Assembly (NCBI RefSeq): GCF_009938015.1
Contig: NZ_AP021884.1
Span: forward strand, 1,413,501 to 1,477,500
Source: Sulfuriferula plumbiphila
GTDB taxonomy: Bacteria; Pseudomonadota; Gammaproteobacteria; Burkholderiales; Sulfuriferulaceae
Direction: 5' to 3'
DNA length: 64,000 bases
The position numbers and the translations under genes are program-made. Under the pieces are notes generated by a model. The model was given only the letters and a program-made list of their open reading frames with translations, did no database searches and was not told the DNA's origin. Positions 8,229 to 18,277 of the stretch are shown here, one piece after another. Each line of letters begins with the position of its first letter. Position 1 is the stretch's first letter.

Positions 8229-8651
8229 ATGAATCAAGACACTTTTGAACCCAAAAACGAATTGGAGAAACAGCTTCAGTGTGCCCTGGATGGAAGCGTT
8301 TCGGGAGATGATTTCATGCGTTACCTGATGGATGCGCAAGTATTCATGCCGGTCGAAGACGAAGCGAACCAGATCAAGGGCTTTCAGCGTAGCACGCGCG
8401 CCCAGCCATTGGTGCTGGAGGACGAAACCGGCACCCGGGTGCTGGTGCTGTTCACCAGCCCGGAGCGCGCCAAGGCGTTCGTCGAAAACCATCCCGGCTA
8501 CGGCGGCGGCCTGCTCACCGAATTTGCCTGGGTGCTGCGCAAAATGGGCGCGCCTGCCGGTATCGCACTGAATCCGGGACTGGATGCGGGTTTCGATCTG
8601 GAGCCGGAAATGGTCGCGGATTTGATGGCGAGCCTGCCCCCGGAGGCATGA
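8229..8651 (+). CDS. SseB N-terminal-domain protein
   Basis: A 140-residue soluble protein similar to the SseB N-terminal domain: FMRYLMDAQVFMPVED, PLVLEDETGTRVLVLFTSPE and GIALNPGLDAGFDLEPE. SseB-type domains occur in enhanced-serine-sensitivity proteins and as stand-alone proteins of uncertain role. The ATG at 8229 precedes a hydrophilic N-terminus (MNQDTFEPKNELEKQLQCAL) that fits the family better than the in-frame extension. Its stop overlaps the next start (ATGA), which suggests co-translation with the unknown protein that follows. Confidence 0.7.
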   Translation: MNQDTFEPKNELEKQLQCALDGSVSGDDFMRYLMDAQVFMPVEDEANQIKGFQRSTRAQPLVLEDETGTRVLVLFTSPERAKAFVENHPGYGGGLLTEFAWVLRKMGAPAGIALNPGLDAGFDLEPEMVADLMASLPPEA

Positions 8652-9190
8652 TGGGCACACGCCAAGTGGGGGAAGTGTACTCGCCTGATCATACCAGCTA
8701 CCCGGAAGCAACCCAGTATTGCTACCGCGCTGGCGTGCATGATCTGGTGCTGTTCTGGACCCATCCCACCCCCGCCGAGGTGAGCGGATTCCGCACCCAG
8801 CCGGTGGAATTTGCCTTGTATGTGCAGCAGCCTGTGCTGTTTTTGTTGTATCGCATAGAAGGCGTGTGCGAGTGGTCGGACGTGGCCTATAACGTTCACC
8901 AGTTGCGCCCCGACGAGCAGGCGGTGCCAGCCAATCCGCCCGGCGACCGCGCGCGCGTGCAAATGACCCTGGTGGACGCCAGCAACGGTATTATCCAGGC
9001 CAAGCGTGTGGTGGGCATGGGGCCGGCCATGACCCAGGCGCTGCGTCATACGCTGCACGAGCAGACCCGGTTGCCGTACTCGCGCTTTGATTACGAGGCG
9101 CTGGTGCAGCAAGCCTACGCGCGTTACCCCGATAGTGATGCCATGCTCAAGGATGCATGGCTGTCGGAAGCCGCCGAAAGCGAGAATTAA
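8648..9190 (+). CDS. Protein of unknown function, 180 residues
   Basis: A 180-residue soluble protein with a mixed alpha/beta look. Recognisable stretches are HDLVLFWTHPTPAEVSGF, VLFLLYRIEGVCEWSDVAYN and RFDYEALVQQAYARYPDSD, but I cannot assign a family. It overlaps the SseB-domain gene by four bases and ends two bases before the flavoprotein gene, so the three probably form an operon. An alternative ATG three bases downstream is equally possible. Confidence 0.6.
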   Translation: MMGTRQVGEVYSPDHTSYPEATQYCYRAGVHDLVLFWTHPTPAEVSGFRTQPVEFALYVQQPVLFLLYRIEGVCEWSDVAYNVHQLRPDEQAVPANPPGDRARVQMTLVDASNGIIQAKRVVGMGPAMTQALRHTLHEQTRLPYSRFDYEALVQQAYARYPDSDAMLKDAWLSEAAESEN

Positions 9191-9191
9191 T

Positions 9192-10574
9192 ATGCTCCCC
9201 ACGGCTGCCCTGGCGGATTTCAACGCAGCCCTGTCTGCCGAACGCGTGTTCACCGACGCTGCGACCCTGGCGCTGTACAGCCACGATGAAACCCCCCGAT
9301 CCTGCCTGCCCGATGCGGTATTGTTTCCCGCCAGTCATGAACACGTTGTCGCACTGATGCGCGTGGCGCTGGCACGGCATATCCCGCTGGTGGCGCGCGG
9401 TGCGGGCTCAGGCAATGTGGGTGGTGCACTGCCTGCCCCGGGCAGTGCGGTGGTGAGTTTCGAGTGCATGGACGCCATCCTTGAATTCAACCCCGCCGAC
9501 CGGTACATGGTGGTGCAGCCGGGCGTGGTGACGGCAGACATCGAACTTGCCGCGCGCGCACATGGCCTGTTTTATCCACCCGACCCAGGCAGTTCACCCT
9601 ACTGCCAAATCGGCGGCAATCTGGCGATGAATGCAGCCGGACCGCGCGCAGTGAAATACGGCGTGACGCGCGACTATGTGCTGGGGCTGCGTGCCGTGGC
9701 CGGCAGCGGCGCCGAACTGCGTACCGGCTGCCGTACCACCAAGGGGGTGACCGGCTATGATCTCACGCGCCTGCTGGTGGGCTCGGAAGGCACGCTGGGG
9801 CTGATTACCGAAGCCACTCTCAAGCTGTTGCCCGCGCCCGAAGCCCGCGCCACCCTGCGCGTGTGCTATGCCACCAATCTGGACGCCTGCAAGGCGGTGG
9901 CCAGGGTGATGAATCAGGCTGTGGTGCCGTGTGCGCTGGAGTTCATGGATCAGCGTTCCCTTGGGGCGATCCAGGCGGCGGGCGCGGCAGCCGACTTGCC
10001 CGCCGGTACCGAGGCGCTGCTGATGGTGGAAGCCGACGGTGCTGCTACTGATCTGCCGCGCCAGATCAGCGCACTGAAAGCCGCGTTGCACGGCGACGGC
10101 GTGCTCGAACTGGCGGAAGCCGGCAATGCCGCAGACGTCGCACAGCTGTGGCAGGCACGCAGGTCACTGTCGCACGCCGTCAAGCGCATCGCACCGTTAA
10201 AGATCAATGAGGACGTGGTGGTGCCGGTATCGCGCCTGGCCGAGCTGGTAGGCCATATTGATCAGCTGGGCGAACGCCTTGCATTGCCCATCGTCAGCTT
10301 TGGTCATGCCGGCAACGGCAACCTGCATGTCAATATCATGGTGAATCCGGCCGACCCACAACAGATGAGGAATGCCAGGCAGGCTTTGCAACAGCTGTTT
10401 GCCAAAGTACTGGAGTTGGGTGGCACGCTGTCCGGCGAGCATGGTATCGGTAGCGAAAAACGCGATTACGTCAGCATGGAGATTGATGCGGGCAGCCTGG
10501 AAATGATGCGTTTAATCAAGGCGCAATTCGATCCGCAGGGGCTGCTCAACCCCGGCAAGCTGTTGCCGCAGTGA
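9192..10574 (+). CDS. GlcD-like FAD-binding oxidoreductase (D-2-hydroxyacid dehydrogenase type)
   Basis: A 460-residue flavoprotein of the vanillyl-alcohol-oxidase/GlcD class. The N-terminal PCMH-type FAD domain (about residues 35-215) contains the ARGAGSGNVGGALP, PPDPGSSPYCQIGGNLAMNA and GYDLTRLLVGSEGTLGLITE motifs. The C-terminal domain has the FAD-oxidase signatures HAGNGNLHVNI and GTLSGEHGIGSEK. It probably oxidises glycolate, D-lactate or a related 2-hydroxyacid and passes electrons to a membrane or cytochrome acceptor. No glcE or glcF gene follows, so the partner and exact substrate are open. ATG 9192 gives the family N-terminus; a longer frame starting in the previous gene is unsupported. 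Confidence 0.82.
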   Translation: MLPTAALADFNAALSAERVFTDAATLALYSHDETPRSCLPDAVLFPASHEHVVALMRVALARHIPLVARGAGSGNVGGALPAPGSAVVSFECMDAILEFNPADRYMVVQPGVVTADIELAARAHGLFYPPDPGSSPYCQIGGNLAMNAAGPRAVKYGVTRDYVLGLRAVAGSGAELRTGCRTTKGVTGYDLTRLLVGSEGTLGLITEATLKLLPAPEARATLRVCYATNLDACKAVARVMNQAVVPCALEFMDQRSLGAIQAAGAAADLPAGTEALLMVEADGAATDLPRQISALKAALHGDGVLELAEAGNAADVAQLWQARRSLSHAVKRIAPLKINEDVVVPVSRLAELVGHIDQLGERLALPIVSFGHAGNGNLHVNIMVNPADPQQMRNARQALQQLFAKVLELGGTLSGEHGIGSEKRDYVSMEIDAGSLEMMRLIKAQFDPQGLLNPGKLLPQ

Positions 10575-10593
10575 AAATTGTTGCGGCAAAGTG

Positions 10594-10622
10594 TTTACAA
10601 GGTTGCCATAGCTCCATATAAT
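10594..10622 (+). promoter_or_regulatory. Sigma-70-type promoter of the tRNA cluster
   Basis: TTTACA (10594-10599) and TATAAT (10617-10622) are separated by exactly 17 bases and lie 11 bases upstream of tRNA-Ala. This is a near-consensus housekeeping promoter, as expected for stable RNA genes. Confidence 0.8.
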
Positions 10623-10633
10623 GCGCGTCTTTC

Positions 10634-10709
<76 letters not shown>

Positions 10710-10725
10710 GAAAGGTGGGAGCCGA

Positions 10726-10905
10726 ATGCACAAAGTTGGCATAGTGACAGTCTGGGCAGGTATTCTGATGAGCCTGCTTGGGTTGATTTTCGGCGCCATT
10801 GATTTGGTTGAATATGGCGAGCCCAGTATCTGGATCGCCATGGTACCCGCAGGGTTCGCCTTGTTGCTGCTGGGTACGGTGGTAACGCAGTTTTCCACGA
10901 AATAG
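10726..10905 (+). CDS. Small two-helix membrane protein between tRNA genes
   Basis: A 59-residue protein with two predicted membrane segments (VGIVTVWAGILMSLLGLIFGAI and IWIAMVPAGFALLLLGTVV) joined by a short acidic turn. It has no recognised family. The start ATG at 10726 is preceded by AAGGTGGGA, a good ribosome site. The gene sits wholly between tRNA-Ala and tRNA-Glu, with 16 and 28 bases on either side and no terminator before it. It should therefore be transcribed with the tRNAs from the strong promoter upstream. Confidence 0.6.
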   Translation: MHKVGIVTVWAGILMSLLGLIFGAIDLVEYGEPSIWIAMVPAGFALLLLGTVVTQFSTK

Positions 10906-10933
10906 GAAACTGCGCGCGTCGAGTTGTACACAG

Positions 10934-11009
10934 GTCCCCATCGTCTAGAGGCCTAGGACACCGCCCTTTCACGGCGATAACACGAGTTCGAATCTCGTTG
11001 GGGACGCCA
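10934..11009 (+). tRNA. tRNA-Glu (anticodon TTC)
   Basis: A 76-base tRNA with encoded CCA. The acceptor stem is GTCCCCA/TGGGGAC, the anticodon loop is CTTTCAC and the T-loop is GTTCGAAT. The first anticodon-stem pair appears to be a C-A mismatch (CCGCC/GGCGA). Confidence 0.95.
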
Positions 11010-11015
11010 GTCTTG

Positions 11016-11048
11016 ACGGGCTGCAGCGATGCAGCCCGTTTGTTTTCC
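11016..11048 (+). terminator. Intrinsic terminator after tRNA-Glu
   Basis: A perfect 10-base stem, ACGGGCTGCA/TGCAGCCCGT, with a GCGA tetraloop and a T-rich tail. It lies seven bases after the tRNA-Glu CCA. Confidence 0.8.
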
Positions 11049-11070
11049 GGTGCTGTGCCATCGGGAAATT

Positions 11071-11147
11071 GGAGTGGTAGTTCAGTTGGTTAGAATACCG
11101 GCCTGTCACGCCGGGGGTCGCGGGTTCGAGTCCCGTCCACTCCGCCA
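11071..11147 (+). tRNA. tRNA-Asp (anticodon GTC)
   Basis: A 77-base tRNA with encoded CCA. The acceptor stem GGAGTGG pairs with CCACTCC, the anticodon stem-loop is CCGGC-CTGTCAC-GCCGG, and the T-loop is GGTTCGAGTC. It lies behind the tRNA-Glu terminator, so it depends on readthrough or on a promoter I could not identify. Confidence 0.95.
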
Positions 11148-11152
11148 ACCAT

Positions 11153-11198
11153 CAGAAAACCGCAACATCACGCTGTGATGTTGCGGTTTTCTGTTTTT
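11153..11198 (+). terminator. Strong intrinsic terminator after tRNA-Asp
   Basis: A perfect 19-base inverted repeat (11153-11171 with 11175-11193), loop GCT, followed by five T. The A-rich left side means it could also terminate pgi transcription arriving from the other strand. Confidence 0.9.
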
Positions 11199-11209
11199 CC
11201 GGCGGGTGT

Positions 11210-12859
11210 TCATGAATCCGCGCGTAACGCCTTGCAGGTGTTGATCAGGCCGTTGGTCGAGCTGTCGTGTCCACTGGCTTTGCCGGGGTTGACCAGCCCC
11301 TGCTCGATGGCGCCTGCCAGTTGCTTGCCCAGTTCCACCCCCCACTGGTCAAACGAGTTCACATCCCAGATCATGCCCTGCACGAATACCTTGTGTTCAT
11401 ACAGGGCGATGAGTGCGCCCAGGGTATGCGGGTCAAGCTTGCGGTAAAGCAGGGTGTTGCTGGGGCGGTTGCCGGGAAACACCTTGTGTGGCAGCAGCAT
11501 CCTGATTTCAGCGCTGCCCAGGTTGGCGGCAGTCAGCTCCGCGCGTACCTCGGCGCGGGTTTTCCCCAGCATCAATGCCTTGCTCTGGGCAAAACAGTTG
11601 GACAGCAGCACTTGATGCTGCTGATTGATGGGATTGTGCGACTCGGCAGCCGCCAGGAAGTCCGCCGGAATCAGCCGGGTGCCCTGGTGGATGAGCTGGT
11701 AGAACGCGTGCTGGCCGTTGGTGCCGGGCTCGCCCCAGATAATCGCACCGGTGGCGTAATGTACGGGTTTGCCCGTGCGCGTGACGCTTTTGCCGTTGCT
11801 TTCCATATCGAGTTGCTGGAGATAGGCGGGAAAGCGCGCCAGATACTGGTCGTAAGGCAGCACCACCTGGCTTTGCGCATCCCAGAAGTTGTTGTACCAG
11901 ATACCCAGCAGCGCCATGATCACCGGCATGTTTTGCGCCAGCGGCGCAGTGCGGAAGTGCTGGTCCATGGCGAATGCGCCGTCGAGCAGCGCGGCAAAGT
12001 TGTCCATGCCGACCATCAGTGCAACCGACAGCCCCACCGCGGACCATACCGAGTAGCGTCCGCCCACCCAGTCCCAGAAAGCGAACATGTGGGTCGTATC
12101 GATGCCAAAGGCGCGTACTTTTTCGGTATGCGTCGAGACTGCGACGAAGTGCCGGGCGACGGCTGCTTCGTCTTTCAGCGCGGTGACCAGCCAGCGTCTT
12201 GCCAGCTGCGCGTTGAGCAGGGTTTCCGGAGTGCCGAAAGATTTCGAGACGACGATAAACAGCGTGGTTTCCGGATCCAGGCGGCGCAGGGTTTCACTGA
12301 TATGGGTGGGATCCACATTAGAGACGAAATGCGGCGTGAGGCCCTTTTGCCAGTACGGCGTGAGTGCCTGGGTTACCATTACCGGGCCCAGATCGGAGCC
12401 GCCGATGCCGATATTGACGATGTCGGTGATGCGTTTGCCGGTATGGCCGCGCCATTTACCGCTACGCACCGCCTGGGTGAATCTTTTCATGCGCGCCAGC
12501 ACTTGGCGCACATCCGGCATGACATCCTTCCCCTCCACAAAAACCGGCTGTTCCGAGCGGTTGCGCAGTGCGGTGTGGAGTACCGCACGATGCTCGGTGA
12601 GGTTGATTGCGACGCCGCTGAACATGGCCTCAATGGCCGTCTGCAGCTGGCTGGTGCGCGCCAGCTTGACCAGTGATTTCATGGTATCCGGCGTGATGCG
12701 GTTTTTCGAGTAATCCAGCAGGATGCCGGCAGCGCTCATTGAAAACCGCTCGAAACGTTTTTTATCCTCGGCAAACAGGTCGCGCATGGCGGTTTTGGCC
12801 AGGGCTTTGCGCTGCGCTTTCAGCGCCTGCCAGGCGGGGGAGAGAGTAGGGTCTGACAT
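11210..12859 (-). CDS. pgi: Glucose-6-phosphate isomerase
   Basis: Interconverts glucose-6-phosphate and fructose-6-phosphate in the cytoplasm. The 549-residue length is typical. Family signatures are [12 protein letters not shown] and [16 protein letters not shown]; the catalytic glutamate is in GEPGTNGQH, the histidine in IHQGT, and the lysine near the C-terminus in GVELGKQ. I placed the start at the ATG at 12859, which gives [13 protein letters not shown]; the longer in-frame extension reaches into intergenic DNA. It lies 32 bases downstream of glgB on the same strand, so glycogen branching and hexose-phosphate entry are probably co-expressed. Confidence 0.96.
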   Translation of the reverse strand: MSDPTLSPAWQALKAQRKALAKTAMRDLFAEDKKRFERFSMSAAGILLDYSKNRITPDTMKSLVKLARTSQLQTAIEAMFSGVAINLTEHRAVLHTALRNRSEQPVFVEGKDVMPDVRQVLARMKRFTQAVRSGKWRGHTGKRITDIVNIGIGGSDLGPVMVTQALTPYWQKGLTPHFVSNVDPTHISETLRRLDPETTLFIVVSKSFGTPETLLNAQLARRWLVTALKDEAAVARHFVAVSTHTEKVRAFGIDTTHMFAFWDWVGGRYSVWSAVGLSVALMVGMDNFAALLDGAFAMDQHFRTAPLAQNMPVIMALLGIWYNNFWDAQSQVVLPYDQYLARFPAYLQQLDMESNGKSVTRTGKPVHYATGAIIWGEPGTNGQHAFYQLIHQGTRLIPADFLAAAESHNPINQQHQVLLSNCFAQSKALMLGKTRAEVRAELTAANLGSAEIRMLLPHKVFPGNRPSNTLLYRKLDPHTLGALIALYEHKVFVQGMIWDVNSFDQWGVELGKQLAGAIEQGLVNPGKASGHDSSTNGLINTCKALRADS

Positions 12860-12891
12860 GGTTGTATGGTAGCGGCTCCAGTCCAGTTGAA

Positions 12892-15096
12892 TTATTGTCC
12901 GTTGGGCACAAGGATAATGCCGGCCAATGGTGGTACGGTCAGGGTAAGTGATGCCGGATATCCCATCCATGGTGCGGCGTCGGTCAGCACGCCGGCACCG
13001 TTGCCAGCGTTGCTGCCACCGTAGTATGTCGAATCACTGTTAAAGATTTCTGAATATGAACCTGTCTGAGGCAGGCCAATTCGATAATTGGTGCGCAGCA
13101 CCGGGGTAAAGTTCAACACCACTACAACATGAGAGCCGTCGCAGGCGTAGCGCACGTAGCTCAATATGGATTGTTCGGCATCATGGCAATCAATCCAGGC
13201 GAAGCCGTCCGCCGAGAAGTCCAGCTGGTGCAATGCCGGGATGCCACGGTAGAGCTGGTTGAGGTCATGCACCAGCTTGTGGACGCCCTCGTGCCAGCGG
13301 TTCTGCAGCAGACTCCAGTCCAGTTCCCAGCCCGGATTCCACTCGCGCCCCTGGGCAAATTCGTTACCCATGAAGTTGAGTTTCTTGCCCGGCGTGGTCA
13401 TCTGGTAGGCAAATAGCAGGCGCAGGTTGGCGAACTGCTGCCAGGTGTCGCCCGGCATTTTGCCGATCAGCGAGCCTTTGCCGTGTACCACTTCATCGTG
13501 TGAAAACGGCAGCATGAAGTTTTCGGTATACGCATAAAGCTGGCCAAAGGTAAGCAGGTCGTGGTGATATTTGCGGTGCACCGGGTCGTGGCGGATATAG
13601 GTCAGGGTATCGTTCATCCAGCCCATGTTCCACTTCATCGAGAACCCCAGCCCACCCAGATACACCGGCCGTGACACCATCGGCCACGAGGTGGATTCCT
13701 CAGCCAGTGTCAGTGCGCCGGGGAAGGCATCGTGCACCAGGATGTTGAGCTCGCGCAGGAATTCGATGGCATCCAGGTTTTCGCGCCCGCCGAACCGGTT
13801 GGGCAGCCATTCGCCTGCTTCGCGTGAATAGTCGAGATAGAGCATCGACGCCACCGCATCAACGCGCAGACCGTCGAAGTGGAACTCGGCCAGCCAGTAG
13901 TGCGCGCTGGAGAGCAGGAAGCTTTTCACTTCGTTGCGGCCGTAATTGAAAATATAGGTGCCCCAGTCCTGGTGGAAGCCCATGCGCGGATCTTCGTGTT
14001 CGTACAGGGCGGTCCCATCAAAGCGCGCCAGCGCAAACCCGTCCTGCGGGAAATGCGCGGGCACCCAGTCCAGCAACACGCCCAGTCCGGCCTGGTGGCA
14101 GGTGTCAATGAAGTGGCGCAGGTCGTCCGCACTGCCGAACCGGCTGGTGGGCGCAAAGTAGCCGGTGGCCTGATAGCCCCAGGATTCGTCCAGAGGATGC
14201 TCGTTGACCGGCATCAGCTCGATATGGGTGTAGCCCATTTCAAGGACGTAGGGTACAAGATGTCCGGCCAGTTCGCGATAGGTGTAAAAGCGTCCGTCCG
14301 GGTGGCGCCGCCACGAGCCGGCATGGATCTCGTAGACGTTCATCGGTGCATGCAGCCAGTTGCGGTTGGCGCGCGTGGCCAGCCAGGCAGCGTCATTCCA
14401 GGTGTGGCTGGAGACCGGTGCCACGCGCGAGGCGGTGCCGGGGCGCAGTTCGGAAAACTGTGCGTAAGGGTCGCTTTTTAACAGCAGCTGACCGCTGTGG
14501 CGGTTGTGTATCTCATATTTGTAATGTGCACCTGCCATGATGTCGGGGATGAACAGCTCCCACACACCGGAGTCGCCATGCGCGCACATCGGGTGCCTGC
14601 GCCCGTCCCAGTGGTTGAAGTCACCCACTACCGAAACCCGGTCGGCATTGGGCGCCCACAGCGCAAAGCGCACGCCGTCCACGCCATCCACACGGTATGG
14701 CTGGCTGCCCAGCATTTGGTAGGCCTGGTGCAGGCGGCCTTCATTGAACAGGTACAAATCGTGCTCTGTGAGTTGGGGAGAGAAGGCATAAGGGTCGTGA
14801 CCCACGACCTCAGCGCTGGGATAAGTGCGGCGGATGCGATAAGGATGAACGGGAGGCACCGCTCCACGCCATTCGAACACCCCGCGTGCATCCACCCGCT
14901 GCAACGCAGTCTCGGCACCATTCGCGAGCAGGGTCATGGACACGGCGTAAGGATCGTAAATGCGGATCAGCCACCCGGCATCGAGTTGGTGCAATCCGAG
15001 CAGTTCGCACGGATTGTGTGCACGCCCGCCGGCAAGTGCGTCAAATTCGGGAAGGGTATTGGCGGCTGGCTTGGGTGCGCTTGATTTGGCTGTCAT
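12892..15096 (-). CDS. glgB: 1,4-alpha-glucan branching enzyme, GH13
   Basis: A 734-residue GlgB that forms alpha-1,6 branches in glycogen. It has an N-terminal CBM48-type region ([20 protein letters not shown] near residue 140) and a GH13 barrel with HFPQDGFAL, the catalytic aspartate in [18 protein letters not shown], the general acid in LAEESTSWP and the [13 protein letters not shown] segment. The C-terminal all-beta domain ends in [11 protein letters not shown]. It is divergent from glgC across a 97-base region, which must hold promoters for both, and is followed by pgi. Confidence 0.96.
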   Translation of the reverse strand: MTAKSSAPKPAANTLPEFDALAGGRAHNPCELLGLHQLDAGWLIRIYDPYAVSMTLLANGAETALQRVDARGVFEWRGAVPPVHPYRIRRTYPSAEVVGHDPYAFSPQLTEHDLYLFNEGRLHQAYQMLGSQPYRVDGVDGVRFALWAPNADRVSVVGDFNHWDGRRHPMCAHGDSGVWELFIPDIMAGAHYKYEIHNRHSGQLLLKSDPYAQFSELRPGTASRVAPVSSHTWNDAAWLATRANRNWLHAPMNVYEIHAGSWRRHPDGRFYTYRELAGHLVPYVLEMGYTHIELMPVNEHPLDESWGYQATGYFAPTSRFGSADDLRHFIDTCHQAGLGVLLDWVPAHFPQDGFALARFDGTALYEHEDPRMGFHQDWGTYIFNYGRNEVKSFLLSSAHYWLAEFHFDGLRVDAVASMLYLDYSREAGEWLPNRFGGRENLDAIEFLRELNILVHDAFPGALTLAEESTSWPMVSRPVYLGGLGFSMKWNMGWMNDTLTYIRHDPVHRKYHHDLLTFGQLYAYTENFMLPFSHDEVVHGKGSLIGKMPGDTWQQFANLRLLFAYQMTTPGKKLNFMGNEFAQGREWNPGWELDWSLLQNRWHEGVHKLVHDLNQLYRGIPALHQLDFSADGFAWIDCHDAEQSILSYVRYACDGSHVVVVLNFTPVLRTNYRIGLPQTGSYSEIFNSDSTYYGGSNAGNGAGVLTDAAPWMGYPASLTLTVPPLAGIILVPNGQ

Positions 15097-15193
15097 GGGC
15101 TGGCCTGTATCGGCGTTTATTGGTGTGGGCTATTATAGCTACGAGGATATCGCAGCTATTCAATAAATTTGTAAAGCAAAAAAGGAGCCTGTC

Positions 15194-16474
15194 TTGCAAA
15201 AAGATTTTCCGCGCTTCGTCAGCCTCCTCACCAAGAATACCGTCGCGCTGATTCTTGCCGGTGGCCGCGGTTCCCGACTCAAACAATTAACTGACTGGCG
15301 CGCCAAGCCCGCCGTGCCGTTTGGCGGCAAGTTCCGCATCATCGATTTTCCGCTCTCCAATTGCCTCAATTCCGGTATCCGTCGCGTGGGCGTGCTGACG
15401 CAGTACAAGGCGCACTCGATGATCAAGCATATCCAGCGCGGCTGGGGGTTCTTGCGCGGCGAGTTCAACGAGTTCATTGAACTGTTGCCTGCGCAGCAGC
15501 GCGTTTCCGAGCTGGACTGGTACAAGGGTACCGCAGATGCGGTGTTCCAGAACATGGATATTGTGCGTAATTACGAACCCGATTATGTGCTGATACTGGC
15601 GGGCGATCACATCTACAAAATGGACTACGGCGAAATGCTGGCATGCCACGTGCGCCACGAGGCCGACATGACGGTGGCGTGTATCGAGGTGCCGATTGAA
15701 GACGCGCGCGCGTTTGGCGTGATGACCGTGGACGCCGATGAGCGCGTGGTGGGTTTTGCCGAAAAGCCGGATAACCCCAGCACCCTGCCCGGCAACCCGG
15801 AGCGCGTGCTGGTGTCCATGGGCGTGTATGTGTTCAACGCCCGCTTCCTCTACGAACAGCTGATTCGCGACGCGGATGATCCCGCTTCCGAACACGATTT
15901 CGGCAAAAACATCATTCCGCACCTGATCGATCGCTACCGCGTCTACGCGCACAGCTTCAAGGACAGTTGCATCGGCAGCCTGCCGGGCAGCGAGCCCTAC
16001 TGGCGCGATGTGGGTACGGTGGATGCCTATTGGGCGGCCAATCTGGATCTGGCCAACATCACGCCGGAACTCAATCTGTACGACAGGCAATGGCCGATCT
16101 GGACCCACCAGGAACAGCTTCCCCCCGCCAAATTCGTGTTCGATGATGAAGAGCGGCGTGGCGTGGCGCTCGAAAGTATGGTATCGGGTGGCTGTCTTAT
16201 CAGCGGCGCCACGGTGCGCCGCTCGGTGTTGTTTTCCAATGTCCAGGTCCACAGTTTCGCCACGGTGGAAGACGCCGTGGTGCTGCCCAACGTCGACATT
16301 GGCCGACATGCCTGCCTGCGCCGCTGCGTGATCGACAAGGACTGCAAGATACCCGAGCGCCTGGTGGTGGGGGTGGACCGCAAGGAGGACGAACGGCGTT
16401 TTTATGTGACCGAAAACGGCATTACCCTGATTACGCCCGGCATGCTCGGCCAGCATCCGCACCATATCCGTTAG
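15194..16474 (+). CDS. glgC: Glucose-1-phosphate adenylyltransferase
   Basis: Makes ADP-glucose from glucose-1-phosphate and ATP, the committed step of glycogen synthesis. It has 426 residues. The nucleotide-binding loop [15 protein letters not shown] is near residue 20, followed by [33 protein letters not shown], the GFAEKPDNP substrate loop, and a C-terminal left-handed beta-helix. The start is TTG at 15194, chosen because AAAGGAG (15181-15187) is correctly placed and no other start fits. No glgA (glycogen synthase) is in the window. Two GH57 genes follow in the same direction. Confidence 0.95.
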   Translation: MQKDFPRFVSLLTKNTVALILAGGRGSRLKQLTDWRAKPAVPFGGKFRIIDFPLSNCLNSGIRRVGVLTQYKAHSMIKHIQRGWGFLRGEFNEFIELLPAQQRVSELDWYKGTADAVFQNMDIVRNYEPDYVLILAGDHIYKMDYGEMLACHVRHEADMTVACIEVPIEDARAFGVMTVDADERVVGFAEKPDNPSTLPGNPERVLVSMGVYVFNARFLYEQLIRDADDPASEHDFGKNIIPHLIDRYRVYAHSFKDSCIGSLPGSEPYWRDVGTVDAYWAANLDLANITPELNLYDRQWPIWTHQEQLPPAKFVFDDEERRGVALESMVSGGCLISGATVRRSVLFSNVQVHSFATVEDAVVLPNVDIGRHACLRRCVIDKDCKIPERLVVGVDRKEDERRFYVTENGITLITPGMLGQHPHHIR

Positions 16475-16508
16475 GATCAATTTTAAAATGGCGATTTAAC
16501 GGATTTTT
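16466..16508 (+). terminator. Possible attenuator/terminator between glgC and the first GH57 gene
   Basis: ATCCGTTA at the end of glgC pairs with TAACGGAT (16497-16504), followed by T5. The 23-base loop contains the palindrome ATTTTAAAAT. It may reduce readthrough into the next gene. Confidence 0.4.
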
Positions 16509-16520
16509 CAAGGTTTACTT

Positions 16521-18227
16521 ATGCCCACACGCTGTCTTGATCTCATCCTGTGCTGGCATTTTCACCAGCCAGACTACCGCGACTATGCCAGCGGCGAATA
16601 CCGCCTGCCCTGGACTTATCTGCACGCCATCAAGGATTACAGCGACATGGCTGCGCATCTGGAGGCGCATCCGCAGATGCACGTAACATGCAATTTCGTG
16701 CCGGTACTGCTTGACCAGCTGGAAGATTACACCAGCCAGTTCAAGGCGAACAAACCGCGCGACCCGTTACTGGCCTTGCTGATAGAACCCGAGCTGGAAC
16801 ACATAGCGCAAGTGCAGCGCGACCTGATTCTGGAATACTGCTTTCGCTGCAATCATGTCACCATGGTGCGGCCTTATCCAGCCTACCACCAGCTGGCTGA
16901 GCTGTTCCAGCTGGCAGAGAGGCAGGGGCGCGACGCTTTGAATTATCTTTCCGGGCAATACCTCTCCGACCTGGTGACCTGGTACCACCTCGTCTGGACA
17001 GGCGAGACCGTGCGCCACCAGTATCCGTGGTTGCTGGATCTGATGAAAAAAGGCAGGGGTTTTACCCTGGCAGACCGGCGCAGCGTGTACCAGCTGATCG
17101 GCGAAGTGACTATCGACCTGATTCCGCGCTACCGCAAGCTTGCCGCCTCCGGCCAGATAGAAATCTCCAGTACGCCACACTATCACCCGATTGCCCCGGT
17201 GTTGATGGATTTTGCTGCGGCACGCGAAGCCTGGCCGCAGTGCGAATTGCCTGTCGAGGCGGCTTATCCCGGTGGTGCGGCGCGCGTGCGGCGGCACCTG
17301 GATTCTGCGCTTGCCACCCACCAACAGCGCTTTGGTGCGGCAGCGCAGGGCATCTGGCCGGCCGAAGGCGGTATCTCGACGGCGCTGGTTGGCATGTTCG
17401 ATGAAGCCGGGATGGCATGGAGCGCGAGTGGCGAGGCAGTGCTGGCCAATAGCCTGCATGCTGCCGTGGTGCCTGATGCCGACCAGCGCCAGCTGCGTTA
17501 TCGTCCCTATCGCGTGGCCGGGCACAAGACGCTGTGTTTCTTTCGTGACGACCGGCTGTCCGACATGATCGGTTTTGAATATGCCAAGTGGCACGCCAAT
17601 GATGCCGTCAAACATTTTGTCGCCGAGCTGGAAACCATTCTGCATCAGGCTCCGGAGCACGAAACCCCGGTGGTGAGCGTGATTCTCGATGGCGAGAACG
17701 CCTGGGAATACTATCCCTATAACGGCTATTTCTTCCTCGACGAACTGTACGCCGCGCTGGAAAATCACCCCGGCATTCATACCCACAGCTTCGCCAGCTA
17801 CTTGGCGGAGCGCGCCAAGCACCCGCATGCCGCGCAAGTTGGCGAGTTGCCACGTCTGGTAGCGGGTAGCTGGGTTTACGGTACGTTTTCGACCTGGATT
17901 GGCGTGCCGGAAAAAAACCGTGCCTGGGATCTGCTGGCGCGTGCCAAGCAGCAGTATGATCTGGTCATGGCCACTGACACGCTGAGCGCGGCAGAAAAGA
18001 CTGCCGCAGAAGCGCAACTGTGCGATTGCGAGAGCTCGGACTGGTTCTGGTGGTTTGGCGGCTCCAACCCGCGCCATAGCGTGGAGAGCTTTGACCGCCT
18101 GTATCGGGCCAACCTGGTTCAGCTCTACCACCTCCTCAAACTGCCCGTGCCGGATGCATTGAGTATTCCCATCAGCCACGGCGGCAGCGAAGCCGAGGCG
18201 GGCGGCACCATGCGCCGGGCATCCTGA
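16521..18227 (+). CDS. GH57 family glycoside hydrolase (amylase-like)
   Basis: A 568-residue cytoplasmic GH57 enzyme. The family start LILCWHFHQPDYRDY holds the HxHQP motif, the probable catalytic glutamate is in GIWPAEGGIS near residue 280, and the aspartate is in VSVILDGENAWEYY near residue 395. GH57 enzymes act on alpha-glucans as amylases, pullulanases, branching enzymes or glucanotransferases. The gene lies 46 bases after glgC and 50 before a second GH57 gene, so a role in trimming or remodelling glycogen is likely. The precise activity cannot be read from the sequence. Confidence 0.85.
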   Translation: MPTRCLDLILCWHFHQPDYRDYASGEYRLPWTYLHAIKDYSDMAAHLEAHPQMHVTCNFVPVLLDQLEDYTSQFKANKPRDPLLALLIEPELEHIAQVQRDLILEYCFRCNHVTMVRPYPAYHQLAELFQLAERQGRDALNYLSGQYLSDLVTWYHLVWTGETVRHQYPWLLDLMKKGRGFTLADRRSVYQLIGEVTIDLIPRYRKLAASGQIEISSTPHYHPIAPVLMDFAAAREAWPQCELPVEAAYPGGAARVRRHLDSALATHQQRFGAAAQGIWPAEGGISTALVGMFDEAGMAWSASGEAVLANSLHAAVVPDADQRQLRYRPYRVAGHKTLCFFRDDRLSDMIGFEYAKWHANDAVKHFVAELETILHQAPEHETPVVSVILDGENAWEYYPYNGYFFLDELYAALENHPGIHTHSFASYLAERAKHPHAAQVGELPRLVAGSWVYGTFSTWIGVPEKNRAWDLLARAKQQYDLVMATDTLSAAEKTAAEAQLCDCESSDWFWWFGGSNPRHSVESFDRLYRANLVQLYHLLKLPVPDALSIPISHGGSEAEAGGTMRRAS

Positions 18228-18277
18228 TCCAGACAGGGGGGCCCCATTTTGATTAAAGACGCCGGACACGCTTATAA

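Noticed and set aside
11267-12676. Plus-strand open frame of 469 codons opposite pgi
   Set aside because: Antisense shadow of a well-conserved enzyme; no motif or start signal.
15287-16480. Minus-strand open frame of 397 codons opposite glgC
   Set aside because: Shadow of glgC with biased His/Gln/Val composition and no family resemblance.
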